Shown here: positions 12,015 to 30,451 of the stretch, piece by piece
Layout of the letters: every line of letters starts with the position of its first letter
Numbering within the stretch: the stretch's first letter is position 1
Source: Syngnathus acus
Lineage: Eukaryota; Chordata; Actinopteri; Syngnathiformes; Syngnathidae
DNA: 64,000 bases
Reading direction: 5' to 3'
NCBI RefSeq assembly: GCF_901709675.1
Contig: NC_051095.1
Coordinates: forward strand, 18,276,456-18,340,455
Notes under the pieces: model-generated
Databases searched by the model: none
The model's input: the letters and a program-made list of their open reading frames with translations, nothing else
Told to the model about the DNA's origin: nothing
Program-made: the position numbers and the translations under genes

Positions 12015-15000
12015 TCAGTCATAAAAATGGTCAAACTCATCAGAGTCGCCTTGCTGATCCGTGTGTGTTTCTCCTCGGAAAATCTCCACATTGCAAATCA
12101 CTGGAAAGCAAAGAAAACCTGAATGGACATCCACAAAAGTCAAGTTTGCATTTTTGTTTGCTCTTCTTGATACCTTTTGGGGTTGTACAATTGCGTTTGA
12201 CTGTTTCCGTGTCTTTTTCTCTGTAAAATAAAATATGGAGTTGTATTAATTTAACAAGTAATGCTTTTTACACTTCTCCACCTCTTCTTCTTGACTTACT
12301 CTCTTGTCTGAGGATGAGGTGCTAGGAGATTCTCAATGTCATCATCTCCAGGGTCACTTGAGTCCTCATCAGATGTTGCTGTTGTGGCTCCCTCGTTGCC
12401 ATCGTCATCTTCAGAAGCCTCTTGCGGGGTGAAGTGCACCCTGGGCCTGAAAGCACATCAATTGTGTTCACTTCCATAATATATGGAGAAACCAACTGAA
12501 TCTGTCCAACTTCATAAATTCAAAATCCACTTGTTCTGTTGAGGTGAGATGATGACGTCATCTGAATCTCTCTCTGCTTGCTCCTCTTCATCCGACTCGT
12601 CCTCACTTTGATCATCATGCTCTTCCTCATCCTGCAACAAAGCCGAATCCTGCTCTTTATTCTGCCTCTTCAGCTTTTCTGAAACGTCGTCACTTCCTCG
12701 GTCTTTGTCAGACTCATTCTCCCGCTCATTTTCTGGTGGCACCTCTTCATCATCGCTGTCCCCCTCCATATCACTCTCTTCTTTCTCATCACTTTTGCTG
12801 TCTGCCTCCTTGTCTTCTTCCCGTCCTTGATTGTCTTTCTTTCCTCCGACTGTGTCGCTTCCACCACTCGACTCCTCAGACCGGGATGGTGAATTGCCCC
12901 TGCTGCTATCTGACTGTCTCAAAAGACTCTGACTCACTTCATGTTCACTTTGGGTTCCGCTGATAGAACGGGTCTTTGAGCTTTCTCGCTCTCGTGTCTC
13001 GTTATGGGTCGTCATCGGTAATCCAGCTAGTGCCGTGATGTTCCTCCTCATTTTGCTGCTGGTGCTGCCTTTGTGTGATGATGCTTCACTCTCAGATGTC
13101 TTTGCCCCTACAGATGAAGAAGTCCTCGATGATCTGATTTGAAAAAGCAAGAAGTAAAATGCTATTTCATTCAAGTGCGCTCCATTTATTTTGACCGGAG
13201 GTTCTCACTGGAAATGACAATGCGGTAGAATAGGATTGTTTAAGTCTGTAAACAATCATTTTAAAACAAGTCTTACTTCTGCGAACTTCTTCTGTTTTTC
13301 TCTGAGGTGTTTCTTTTCTTCTTCTTGTCACACTTCATCCGTCCGCACACACTGCTGCTGCTGCTGCTGGTGTTGTCACCTCTGTTTTCAACATGCTCAC
13401 TGGACAGGCGGACTATTTAACAAAGAATGACAAGCACATTAGGACACAAAAATACTGTACACGCACAAAGAGCTATTTTCTATTCACACCTGGTTTAAAA
13501 TCTAGTTCCTGAGATAAATGAACGCTCATCCTCCTCGAGAAGCTGCTTGTCTCTGCGTCCTCCGCGGAGGACCGGGGTCCGTCCGCCTGATCGAGAGCCC
13601 ATCCTGGTGCATTTTGTGGTGGGGTGGAAACGAGATGCTGGAGTTGGAAGCCCTGAGGACATGGAAGTAAAGTCGATGGGAATATAGAAGTTGCCATGGT
13701 CTGGTCTGAATGGGAATGAGAAGGAGAGTCCATGAAGGATGGATAAGAACCCCCTTGGCCATTGTATGCTTGTGTCACAGCATCTTTCTGTGGCTCTCTG
13801 CCGTGACCTATGCAAAAATATCGTACATGTTGTTAATGACAGGGAGACTGATGTACAGTGCACCACGTCCATTTTCTATTGCACTTACTATGTGAATATA
13901 AAGCTTTCCCAACAGAAGATGTGGACCCATATTCTTCTTGTCTTTTTAGACACATCTTCATATACTCTGCCATCATCTGGTGGAGAGAAATGCAGTATAG
14001 TATTATTATTATGATCACATTAATTAAAACACATTTAATATGATGAACAGCAAAAAGTGTATGTCTGGCCTCTTCACATCAGTAGTCACTGAATCTGTGA
14101 TGTCCTGTTTGGCTGCTTTGTCATGCAAGAATTGATTCTGTATGTCCCTTCATAACAAAACAATTTCGCCACGCAACAGGGTAGCTTGATCTACCTCACT
14201 GCCTCTGTTTTTATTCATATTATTATTTAATTATTCATCTGCTCTGCCCTATGTTTACTTGTCTTATTGTCTTATTGAGTTGCTCCCCAATTTTGTTGTA
14301 TCTCACCATACAATGACAATAAAGTTTCTTATCTTATTATCTTATCTTACCTTATCTTATATTGAGATATTTATTGGAGATGCAGTGAGACAGTACAGTT
14401 TTTTATAGAGTAAAAAGAACAAAGCAAAAATGACAGAAAAGACTAAATCATAGGGGTTGGATTTGATCTAGATTGCCAGCAGCCTGTGACTAAGATGTGA
14501 CAGGGCAGGTTGTGGTTTTATATGTAGATATTTTTCTATTTCAATTTCTTTTTTTATGAACTGTTAAGGTTTGCTAGATTTGCTGCGTTTTGTTCAGGGG
14601 CAGATATAGAAAGGTCAACAATATGTTAATGTTAAAGATGATTACCGTTTTGTGATGAATTTGTGATTTCTCTTTCTGTTGTTTCTGTCTGCAGGGATAG
14701 CTCTCCACAAGAAACTGATCATACTCCATCTATTGGAATCAAGCGGGTGATGAGCAGGATTGTACATTCAAAAGAAAGATAAAGCCTCTTTGATGGTTAG
14801 CGGCCATGTTTCTCTACCCGAATCGACTTCATGGCAGCGGTGGCGGCCATCATTTCTTTCAGTGTGTCTTGAGCCGTGTCAAACTTTTGCATCAGCTCCT
14901 GGTTATGATGTCGGGCGGCGCTCTCTCTGTCCTTCAGCTCCTGCCAACGTTGTTGCAGACGTATGGTATGACTAAAAAGAACATGTAAAGACAATTAAAA

Positions 15001-15348
15001 GAACAAGAAAATAACTTATTTCTCCACATGTGTGCAACAATACTAAGAATAAAGTTCAGATACTTACAGCATTTGGTGTCTCTGAGATGAAAAATCATAT
15101 TGTAATGCAATTGGCTTTTGGGTACTGGATATTGAAAACATAGAACAACACTATGAATCATTAGTTTGGAACTTATACTATTGCACAGAAAAATAAATAA
15201 ATAAGAGCCCACATCTGTCACCCCTGGGACAATGATCTTACCTTCTTTTGTGCATATTTCCTCTCAAATTTCTATAAATGCTGAAAGTGTTTACATTTGG
15301 TCTATTCAGATGACCAACTGACATTAAAGTCTCCTCAGATGCAGCCAT
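12015..15348 (-). CDS. kiz: Kizuna-like centrosomal protein
   Basis: Kizuna is a PLK1 substrate that stabilises mitotic spindle poles and localises to centrosomes and ciliary basal bodies. Ten exons (transcript order): 15242-15348, 15068-15124, 14818-14971, 13889-13976, 13490-13807, 13277-13412, 12531-13133, 12300-12446, 12174-12220, 12015-12100. They give 1743 nt (580 aa; human KIZ about 673). A coiled coil spans about residues 55-125 (RESAARHHNQELMQKFD, resembling human KAHTRNQEYLKRFE). A low-complexity Ser/Glu/Asp region spans about 290-490. The C-terminus SDPGDDDIENLLAP...GDSDEFDHFYD matches the kizuna ending SNSEIEAAL...DDSDDFYD. The first 50 residues do not resemble the mammalian N-terminus. 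Human KIZ shares 20p11 with SLC24A3, a homologue of the exchanger found here at 22.6-30.5 kb. The alternative is another centrosomal coiled-coil protein. Confidence 0.75.
14262..14357 (+). repeat. LINE 3' tail with (TTATC)n
   Basis: Sequence ending ACAATGACAATAAAGTTTCTTATC followed by TTATC/TTACC units. This is the typical 3' terminus of fish CR1/L2/Rex-type non-LTR elements ending in short tandem repeats. Located in kiz intron 3. Confidence 0.55.
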
Positions 15349-15538
15349 GGCTGCAGATTTGCAAAGGCTGTTGAGATTAAGGTCACTTTGGGGTGGGACC
15401 AGAGGCAGGAAATCCTCTTTGAATTCAGATCATTTGCATATACAAGCACATTACCTTTGATTCATTTGATTCATTTGCATAACCATAAAAATAACTACCT
15501 AACTAAAGTTCTGAAGTCTTAGTGTATGTATGTATGTA

Positions 15539-15604
15539 CACTACCGTTCAAAAGTTTGGGGTCACAAAATTGTTTGGGTGACCCCAAACTTTTGAACGGT
15601 AGTG
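15539..15604. repeat. Perfect inverted repeat (27-bp arms, 12-bp loop), Tc1/mariner-type solo termini
   Basis: Left arm 15539-15565 begins CACTACCGTTCAAAAGTTTG. Right arm 15578-15604 is its exact reverse complement, ending CAAACTTTTGAACGGTAGTG. The loop is aaaattgtttgg. TA dinucleotides flank both sides, as expected for a TA target duplication. A partial second copy (ACGGTAGTGTA) ends at about 15790. Confidence 0.9.
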
Positions 15605-15786
15605 TATATTTATTTAGATAATTATTTATAGATTATATATATAATCTTCTGTGTAAAAAATCTTATAATATATATGTATACTTATATTCATAGATTTTTT
15701 ATAATCTTATACAAATATAAGATATAATTTATAATATTTAATTCATAATATTTTATTATAATAATATTTACACTAGCGTACGGTAG

Positions 15787-15946
15787 TGTATGTATGTATG
15801 TATGTATGTATGTATGTATGTATGTATGTATGTATGTGTGTATGTATATATACATACATATATGTACGTAAGTACGTGCGCGTGCGTGCGTGTTTGTGCA
15901 TGTATATGGATGGATGTTAATTTAATTTAATTTAATTTAATTTAAT
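15787..15946 (+). repeat. (ATGT)n and (TTTAA)n simple repeats
   Basis: A GTAT/ATGT tract of about 60 bp at 15788-15850, degenerating to TATATACATACATA and GTGCGTGCGTG, then six TTTAA units at 15917-15946. Confidence 0.9.
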
Positions 15947-16075
15947 TTGTGCATCGGTACATATTCCAGGCTGGAGGAAAGGAAAATGCACCCGGCCGTT
16001 CCAACACAGTTGTATTTTTAGAAAACACCAATCGTCGAAACTTCCGGGTTTGTTTAGGGGAAGAAATGTATAACC

Positions 16076-16082
<7 letters not shown>

Positions 16083-16147
<65 letters not shown>
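16083..16147 (+). repeat. (TA)n microsatellite
   Basis: About 32 uninterrupted TA units, 450 bp upstream of the zdhhc24 start. Confidence 0.95.
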
Positions 16148-16155
<8 letters not shown>

Positions 16156-16596
16156 TATGTATATATAAATGTTTACAATAGGCATGATGTGGTTTTATTG
16201 ACTCACATAAACAATAAAATGCACCAAACCTTAGAAGTTTGTTATCTAAAAGGGGCGTTAATTTCCCAAGCTGCTGTTATACAGATAATACATTATAAAT
16301 ACATTTAATATTTACCTACCGGAAGGCAGCCAAACGCGCACGGATGTGACGTCACCCAACTATGGGAGGTACGCAAAAATAGTATCTAATAACATTGTTA
16401 TGCCTTATCTATGTCGTTACAATAAATCGGAGCCAACACACATCAGGTAATGTAACACCTTTCAAGTTTTCCCTCGTTACTTAACAGAGTAACAGAGTAG
16501 TTTGTTGGCTGTCAAAGCTTGCTAGCTTCCACGGCGCGTCTCTCAAATCAGTTTTATCGCTTTGTTGCAGTCTTTGGACTAGCAGGAACAGGAGAC

Positions 16597-17863
16597 ATGA
16601 CGAGCTATGCAGCCATCGTGTTTCGCAAGGTGGAGAAGACGTGCCACTATCTTCCTGTGATCTTAAACACCTTCTTGGTCTTCTCCATTACCGGGGAGGT
16701 GAGCTACTTGGTGCTGGTTGAGGCTCCACTGCAGGTTGAGCAGAAGAGGACGGAGTGGTCCTCGCGGTGGAAATCCGTGCACCTGCTGGCCCAATACTTT
16801 ATGTTTTGCAACATTTGTTGGAACGCCTTGCTATTTGTCCGAACCAGCCCCAGCATCAAAGGCGTGTTCCTCGGAGGGGATAGTGTGGGACAGGGATGGA
16901 GGTGAGCAGGTTTTGTTGTTGTTTTTAACATATATTCAGGTCAATGAAATTAAACGGACCTGACAGTTCTGACATTGTTATTGCTGCTGTTGTGTTTCTG
17001 TTGCCCAAAACTAGGTTGTTTACTGATTTGGTGCCATCACTACTGTGAATTGTCTCAACACTGTCATCTATGTTGTGACCTTTAAGAATGATCCTTGTCT
17101 TTTTACAAAATCAGGTTCTGTTACGCATGTGAGACGCACACGCCGCCACGCTGTTCCCACTGCTACGACTGCAAGGTGTGCGTGCTGCGGCGGGACCACC
17201 ACTGCGTGTTCTTTGGGCAATGCGTGGGCTTCCGCAACTACCGTTACTTCCTGAGCTGCTTGCTGTTCATGTGGTCGGGGTTGCTGTACGCCACGCTAAT
17301 GAACGCTGAGGTCTTCATCGTCATTCTGAAAGAAGGCGTGACTCTGCACAGCGTCCTGCTGCTGCTGATACCCTGGATTATGCTGATTTCAGGTAATTCA
17401 TTTATAATGTGGTACTTTGACTTATGAGTGACCTGAGTTTATTTATTTTTTATGTGATGCTTGGGCCATTTAGAGACATAAGGGAATATTAAAGTTGAGG
17501 TGGTTTCAGCGAGTGTAGGGTGGGCGCAATCCTGAATCATAGTCATGGTAATGTCCCTCTTTCCCACCAGGTCAGGTCTCGGCGCGTGCCTTCGCTTTCG
17601 CCTTCATTGCCGACACATGCGTCGTGGGCTTCCTGTTGGTCTCTGCCTTCTTCTTCTTCCACCTCTTCCTGCTTTTCCGGGGACAAACCACAAGAGAGTG
17701 GTTCTCGTCTCGCCGCCCCTACAACCTCGGACTCCTGGGCAACTTGCGTCACACTTTTGGCAGTTGCTGGTACCTTTGTTGGCTCTGCCCACTTATCCCG
17801 TCACCTCTACCTGGAGATGGGATACACTTTCAGGTGACGGGATCACTCGAACCTACACGATAA
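16597..17863 (+). CDS. zdhhc24: Palmitoyltransferase ZDHHC24
   Basis: Multi-pass membrane S-acyltransferase that attaches palmitate to cysteines of target proteins. Exons 16597-16901, 17115-17392 and 17571-17863 give 876 nt (291 aa; human about 284). The Cys-rich domain at about residues 104-145 holds paired Cys/His residues (CETHTPP, CSHCYDCKVC) and the catalytic motif Asp129-His130-His131-Cys132, followed by CVGFRNYRYF. Hydrophobic helices lie on both sides. The C-terminal landmarks RGQTTREWFSSRRPYNLG and PLPGDGIHFQ are family-specific. An in-frame Met exists at 16519, but 16597 was preferred because tttgttgcag before 16571 could be a 5'UTR acceptor and because the shorter form fits the family length. 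No defects seen. Confidence 0.95.
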
Positions 17864-19164
17864 TAACACCTGAGCAAAGACATCACTGAATGACTTTTGT
17901 AAAGGCTGGACTCTTAAAAGGTTCCCTCAGTAAAACATTGTTTCCCAAACAGGAGTACTCAGCACTGAAATATTTCACTGAATATGTGTGTTAATAATGA
18001 TTACTGTTTATGTTATGGTTTTATGACTATTGCCATTGCCCTCAAACACTCATTATCATGTCATTATCACTTAGGACTAATGGTAGTAGCAGACTGCCAA
18101 AAATATATTCCATGTATGCAGTTAGTGTATCGAGTCCTCAATTAGTGAAACACTACCATCCTAAACCATTCAATGTTTTTGTAATGGGTCATTTAGAGAA
18201 CATAACTGGGGAAAATCAGACCAAGGGTGTAACTTGCGAAGGACTCCATAACAATTATTTCATACGGCATGGCTTACTTTACCAGAGAATGATGAACATA
18301 AGCCCGTGGCACCACAAAAGTGACTAATTGACTATCCATCAGCTCTTACTGCACCGGTTGCCTTATTAAGACCCTTTTAAAAAGAAAATTCCCCCCTGTG
18401 GTAAATCAGTTATTGTGTCTTCTGCCAATAACTTCTTTTACAGCCAAAAATATTTTTTCTCAATATTCTACAGGTATTCTCTACATTGTGTTAAAACATT
18501 TGCTGTTGATTTGTATATTTGACCATGCTGAATTAAATAGCGTCCAGATGATTTCATGTGACCATCTTTGGCTGCAGTATTTTATATTATACAATTTTGT
18601 GAGTAAAATTGGTTCTGAGATTCACAAGTGTTCGTGAACTGAAGTGAGTCATTTTGCTAAGCCTCTTAAAATTATCGTTGTACGTTGCCAATTAAAATGT
18701 ATATTTACAAGTGGGCAAAGGCATTAGCAATTTGTTGATTTTGCGTCACGGGGGATTGAGTAGCATTTTTCTTTTATAACCCAACTGGTACTTTATTGTC
18801 GAACCCTAAAAGAATCCATCACACTCTGGCGTGGCTAACCATCAAATCTGGGGGAAAAAAGGAAGAAAAGTGTGGTAAGTGTTTGTTGTACAGAAGATAT
18901 TAGCATTTGACTTGAAAGAAATTAATTTCGTGACAGTTTGGTTAAGTATTGGTAAATTGCGTACTTTTCACGTGATGTTTAAATCCCTCACTTTTAATAT
19001 AGTCGCTAGTGCTAGCTAGATAAACTAAACTATATTATTGTGGTTTTACTTCTAGCAGTTTGGCATTTTCCAGTCAATAGGTTTCACAATGAACACTCTT
19101 TATTTGATCACAAATTGGTTGCATTATTATTTTTGTCCTGCTCAATATTTGTAGGACGCAACAG
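17864..19164. other. Intergenic region after zdhhc24
   Basis: AT-rich sequence with no recognised coding exon. The tract gggggaaaaaaggaagaaaagtgtg followed by gtaagtg at about 18884 looks like a 5'UTR exon donor for the downstream KASH-like gene. Confidence 0.45.
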
Positions 19165-21799
19165 ATGATCCAGCACGTGGAAGCACAGGCCTGCAGGTTA
19201 CCACTGGGGGGAGACCTCGATGTAAAGCAGTCCACTGAAATTAAGCTACAAGTACTGGTAGGTTACGACGTGCATAACTGTGTGCTGTTTCTGCCTATGG
19301 AGCGTTTGCAAATCCCTACCTGCAGAGTTATTACATTTTCCTTTGAATTCTGCATATTTGAAACACTCTTTCTTTTTTACATGTCTGCAGGAGAAGGAAT
19401 GCAGTGAGATGAAGGAACAAAATGCAAAACTGATTGAAGAGGTTTGACAACAATTCTCTGTTTTCATCACTGTGTGCTGTAAAAGGCAACTTGCCAAAAT
19501 CAGTAAGCAACAGAAACCCTGTGCAACACTATTTATTTACTACATTTCATGATTTACCAGGTTCAGAGGCTCCAGAAGGAAAGAGAACAGGACAAGATGA
19601 GCTTAAGCAGGTTCAGTGTTGCCCTGAAAAACAATGAAGTAAACTTTAGCTCAATCTAATTTCTTACATCTTTGGAGCATTTGAGGGAGACTTTCTCACT
19701 TATTTGTTCTGGGTGTGTCAGTTAAGAACAGAAGAGGCTCAGATAGAACTGCAGCAAAGGGATGAGGTCATTCAACAGGTATAGGTCTTATTTAAATGCG
19801 TACCTTGTTTCGTCGTCTCTGCACGCACAATCGTATTATATTTTCACAAGAGTTGGCATCATAATAGACCATGTCTTTATTCTTTGGTAGAGCAAGTTGC
19901 AACTACAGCACGTCGAGGAAACTGTTGAGGAGTATTCCAATGTCATCAAGGTAAGGATGGTTTGACTTGTATGTCATCTCGATGTATTTGCCTTAGTTTC
20001 AGAAAAACTGACCATTTCTTAACACGTCATTGACATGTTGGATAAATTAATAATAACCCGTGTGAGGTAGGCCTTTCACAATATTTTCTTTCCCAGTATG
20101 TATCACAATTTCAAGGGAACTGTAATCTCACCACAAATCTTGTATGGAGACATACAGACTCGGTATGCTGGTCTCGCCTCATTAATAAATGTAAAAAAAA
20201 ATAAAGAGTTGCGTGTGACTGTGAACCAACAGGACCTACGCAAACCAAAATGTAACTGAACCGTTTAAGCGGGTTTCGAAAGCCCCTCCACCTCCCGGGT
20301 GTACGCGCACATGTGAATGCCTAGAAACGAAGCAGCGCGAATAAATATTGATGACATGTAAACAAACACACTATTAAATGACCACCTGGTAAGTCAGAAA
20401 ACATCATCGTGTCCATTTTTTCCCATCGAGTAATGAGTCGATAATGTAATTGTTGTGACAGGCCTAGACAAGTGTAGGTACTTTACAGCCTGTGTCAAAT
20501 TTTGTTTTGTTAAACTTGTGATATTGTGCAGATGCTGCGTATTAGCCATAAAAAAACATCGGAAAAGTACTACCAATACAAAACCACAGGTTTTTCCAGA
20601 CACATTTTATAAGACAATGTCTTTCTATAACACATCTGTGTTTCCTTGTGACCAGAGGAATGTGGTAATGCTTAAAGGTTAGTTGTTTTTGTGTTTTGGA
20701 GGATCTCAGGCTGGCAAACCAGGAGCTGAGGAATCACTTGGAGGACAGAGAGGACGAGGCCTTGCTGTAAGTAAATCCCCAAATACTACAATGGTGCCAT
20801 GAGATATGAGTGACCCCGCCTACAGGTTTTTGGAGTTAAGAGCCGTTGTGACGTTCTCAGTGTATAGCAATGTCTGTATTATACTGCCCCCAGGCGTTTA
20901 AGGCATGTACTGCAGAAGGAGCAGCATTGAATTAAAGCAAAAACACATGGTAACTGTTTAATTCTGGACTTTTTTGTGTATGTTTTTACAGTAAAATATT
21001 ACAATGTGCTATTCTCATTTTCTTTAGTGTTTTGTGAAGTAGGAATAGATTGTGGCATTTCTATTCTTTTCTTGTGGAAGGATTGTATAAGATACGACTG
21101 TTTTGAGTTACGCGTGTATTCGGGGAGCAAATGAAGATCGTATCTCACGGAACCACTATACTCCGTTTTCAAGAAACAGTTGAACTATGTCTTCCTTGTA
21201 CACTTTTTGAATTGATGTCGTCACTGGTTTCCAGAACTGTTCTCAGTGATTTGATGGAGAGAAAAAAGGAATCGCATTTTGCGGCAATGTCTTTGGCAGA
21301 GGAACTCAAGCTTTTCGCCACTCCAAGTGAAATGATGGTACCCTCCACGGATACAAGTCAAGTATGAAGCCATTTTCACATAAATAACCAGAGCACACTG
21401 ACAAACTATTTGATTTAACTTTATGAAAGTAACGTAGGCGCTCACTTTTGTTTTGTGGACAGGAGGAAACAGACGCAAATGAAACTACCAGACCTCCCAC
21501 CAACTTGCAACAAACAAACTGGTGAGATTGCCAGATCATGTTATGTATTCTATTGACGATTCAATTCACCTGTAGTTCAATCGTTTCCTTCTCCTTCTAG
21601 GTGCACACAGGCCAAGGAATCTTCCACCCAGAAGGTGTTTATCATCTGTATGGCCATAATTGCTATTTTGGTTATTCTGGCTGCAGGGAGTTATGCACAA
21701 TATTTCGATTTTCCTCCGGTCCATCACCTATGGAGGATGGTGCGCCTGATGTTACAACCCTACTTTCATTTACACTATGGAGCCTTGCCTCCTGTCTGA
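19165..21799 (+). CDS. Coiled-coil, tail-anchored protein with KASH-like C-terminus
   Basis: Nine coding exons: 19165-19257, 19391-19441, 19561-19610, 19727-19778, 19891-19950, 20702-20766, 21235-21361, 21463-21521, 21601-21799. They give 756 nt (251 aa). Residues about 25-115 form a charged coiled coil (KECSEMKEQNAKLIEE, QRLQKEREQDKMS, DLRLANQELRNHLEDRED). A single transmembrane helix at about 198-217 (VFIICMAIIAILVILAA) is followed by about 30 residues ending LQPYFHLHYGALPPV. KASH proteins have this layout: cytoplasmic coil, outer-nuclear-membrane helix, and a short lumenal tail ending in a Pro-Pro-X motif that binds SUN proteins. The tail resembles KASH5/CCDC155 and LRMP/JAW1, but no EF-hand region is visible and the protein is short. 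Identity within the class is unresolved. An upstream coding exon is possible. Confidence 0.65.
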
Positions 21800-22575
21800 G
21801 CCAAGCAATTCTTTTTGTTGTGTACCTTGGATTCATTTCTTGGCGAATACCGTGTTTTCAGTTCTTTTAGTGGTTGAAAAATACCGGCATGTTTTGTCTG
21901 AAAGTCAAGTGGTATATTTGATCTAATTCCAGTCAGACTTCAAGTTGAACACCTGTTACATCGCCCCAGTATGTGATGCCTTGTGTAGGAGTATATTGAC
22001 AATATGGTCACAATTCTTTGTTACTAAAGTAGCACATTGGTGAAGTGTTTCTGCGTCTTTGAATTATTAAAAATATTATCAATAAAATATTATCAACTTA
22101 AATTGTGAAATGAGAATTGAAACAGGATGTCGTCATTGACTCCCATAGCACTATAACTCTGCAAGCTAAAAGGCGCCCTCTGGTGGCGCAGTGTGCCATC
22201 GCTCCACGAAAACGCCTCCTCTCCCTTTTCCTTTATCCAGCATTCGCGTGCAATCAGATGTTGTGACACGAGACGTGAGGATATGAGGACTACTCGACGT
22301 TTTAATGTATGCGGTGGTTGATGCTTCGACTGGGCGGTTTGACACGGACTCCTTCCATCTGGGTTGGATGCTGAGATGCTGCTGACGGGCTGAGCCTCTT
22401 GACTGGACTCCCTATCCGTCGGAGGGGAACCAAGAAAGACGATCGTATCCTTCGATTTATAGCAGCAGGCTGCGTTTTTGACTTATTGCTGCGCGCAGGG
22501 GAGCGGCCACGGAACGCGTGAACGAACGGCGACATGTTCTGAACGTAGAGGCCGGCGAGTGGTGTCGGCGGCGGG
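21800..22575. other. Intergenic: KASH-like gene 3'UTR and exchanger promoter
   Basis: Holds the KASH-like gene 3'UTR with AATAAA at 22081-22086. From about 22200 on it becomes a more CpG-rich stretch (for example cgcgcaggggagcgg near 22490) that runs into the exchanger's first coding exon, as expected of a promoter or 5'UTR. Confidence 0.5.
22081..22086 (+). terminator. Poly(A) signal of KASH-like gene
   Basis: AATAAA 282 nt after the TGA at 21797-21799, preceded by several near-matches (TTATTAAAAATATT). Confidence 0.5.

Positions 22576-30451
<7,876 letters not shown>

Larger units (their letters stand above)
15349..16596. other. Divergent spacer between kiz and zdhhc24
   Basis: Head-to-head intergenic region dominated by AT-rich and simple repeats: a hairpin at 15539-15604, (ATGT)n at about 15788-15850, (TTTAA)n at about 15917-15946, and (TA)n at 16083-16147. 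The only unrepetitive promoter-like stretches are about 15349-15530 and 16200-16596. Confidence 0.6.

Noticed and set aside
12736-12963. Plus-strand 75-codon frame
   Set aside because: Shadow of the large kiz exon 12531-13133 on the minus strand.
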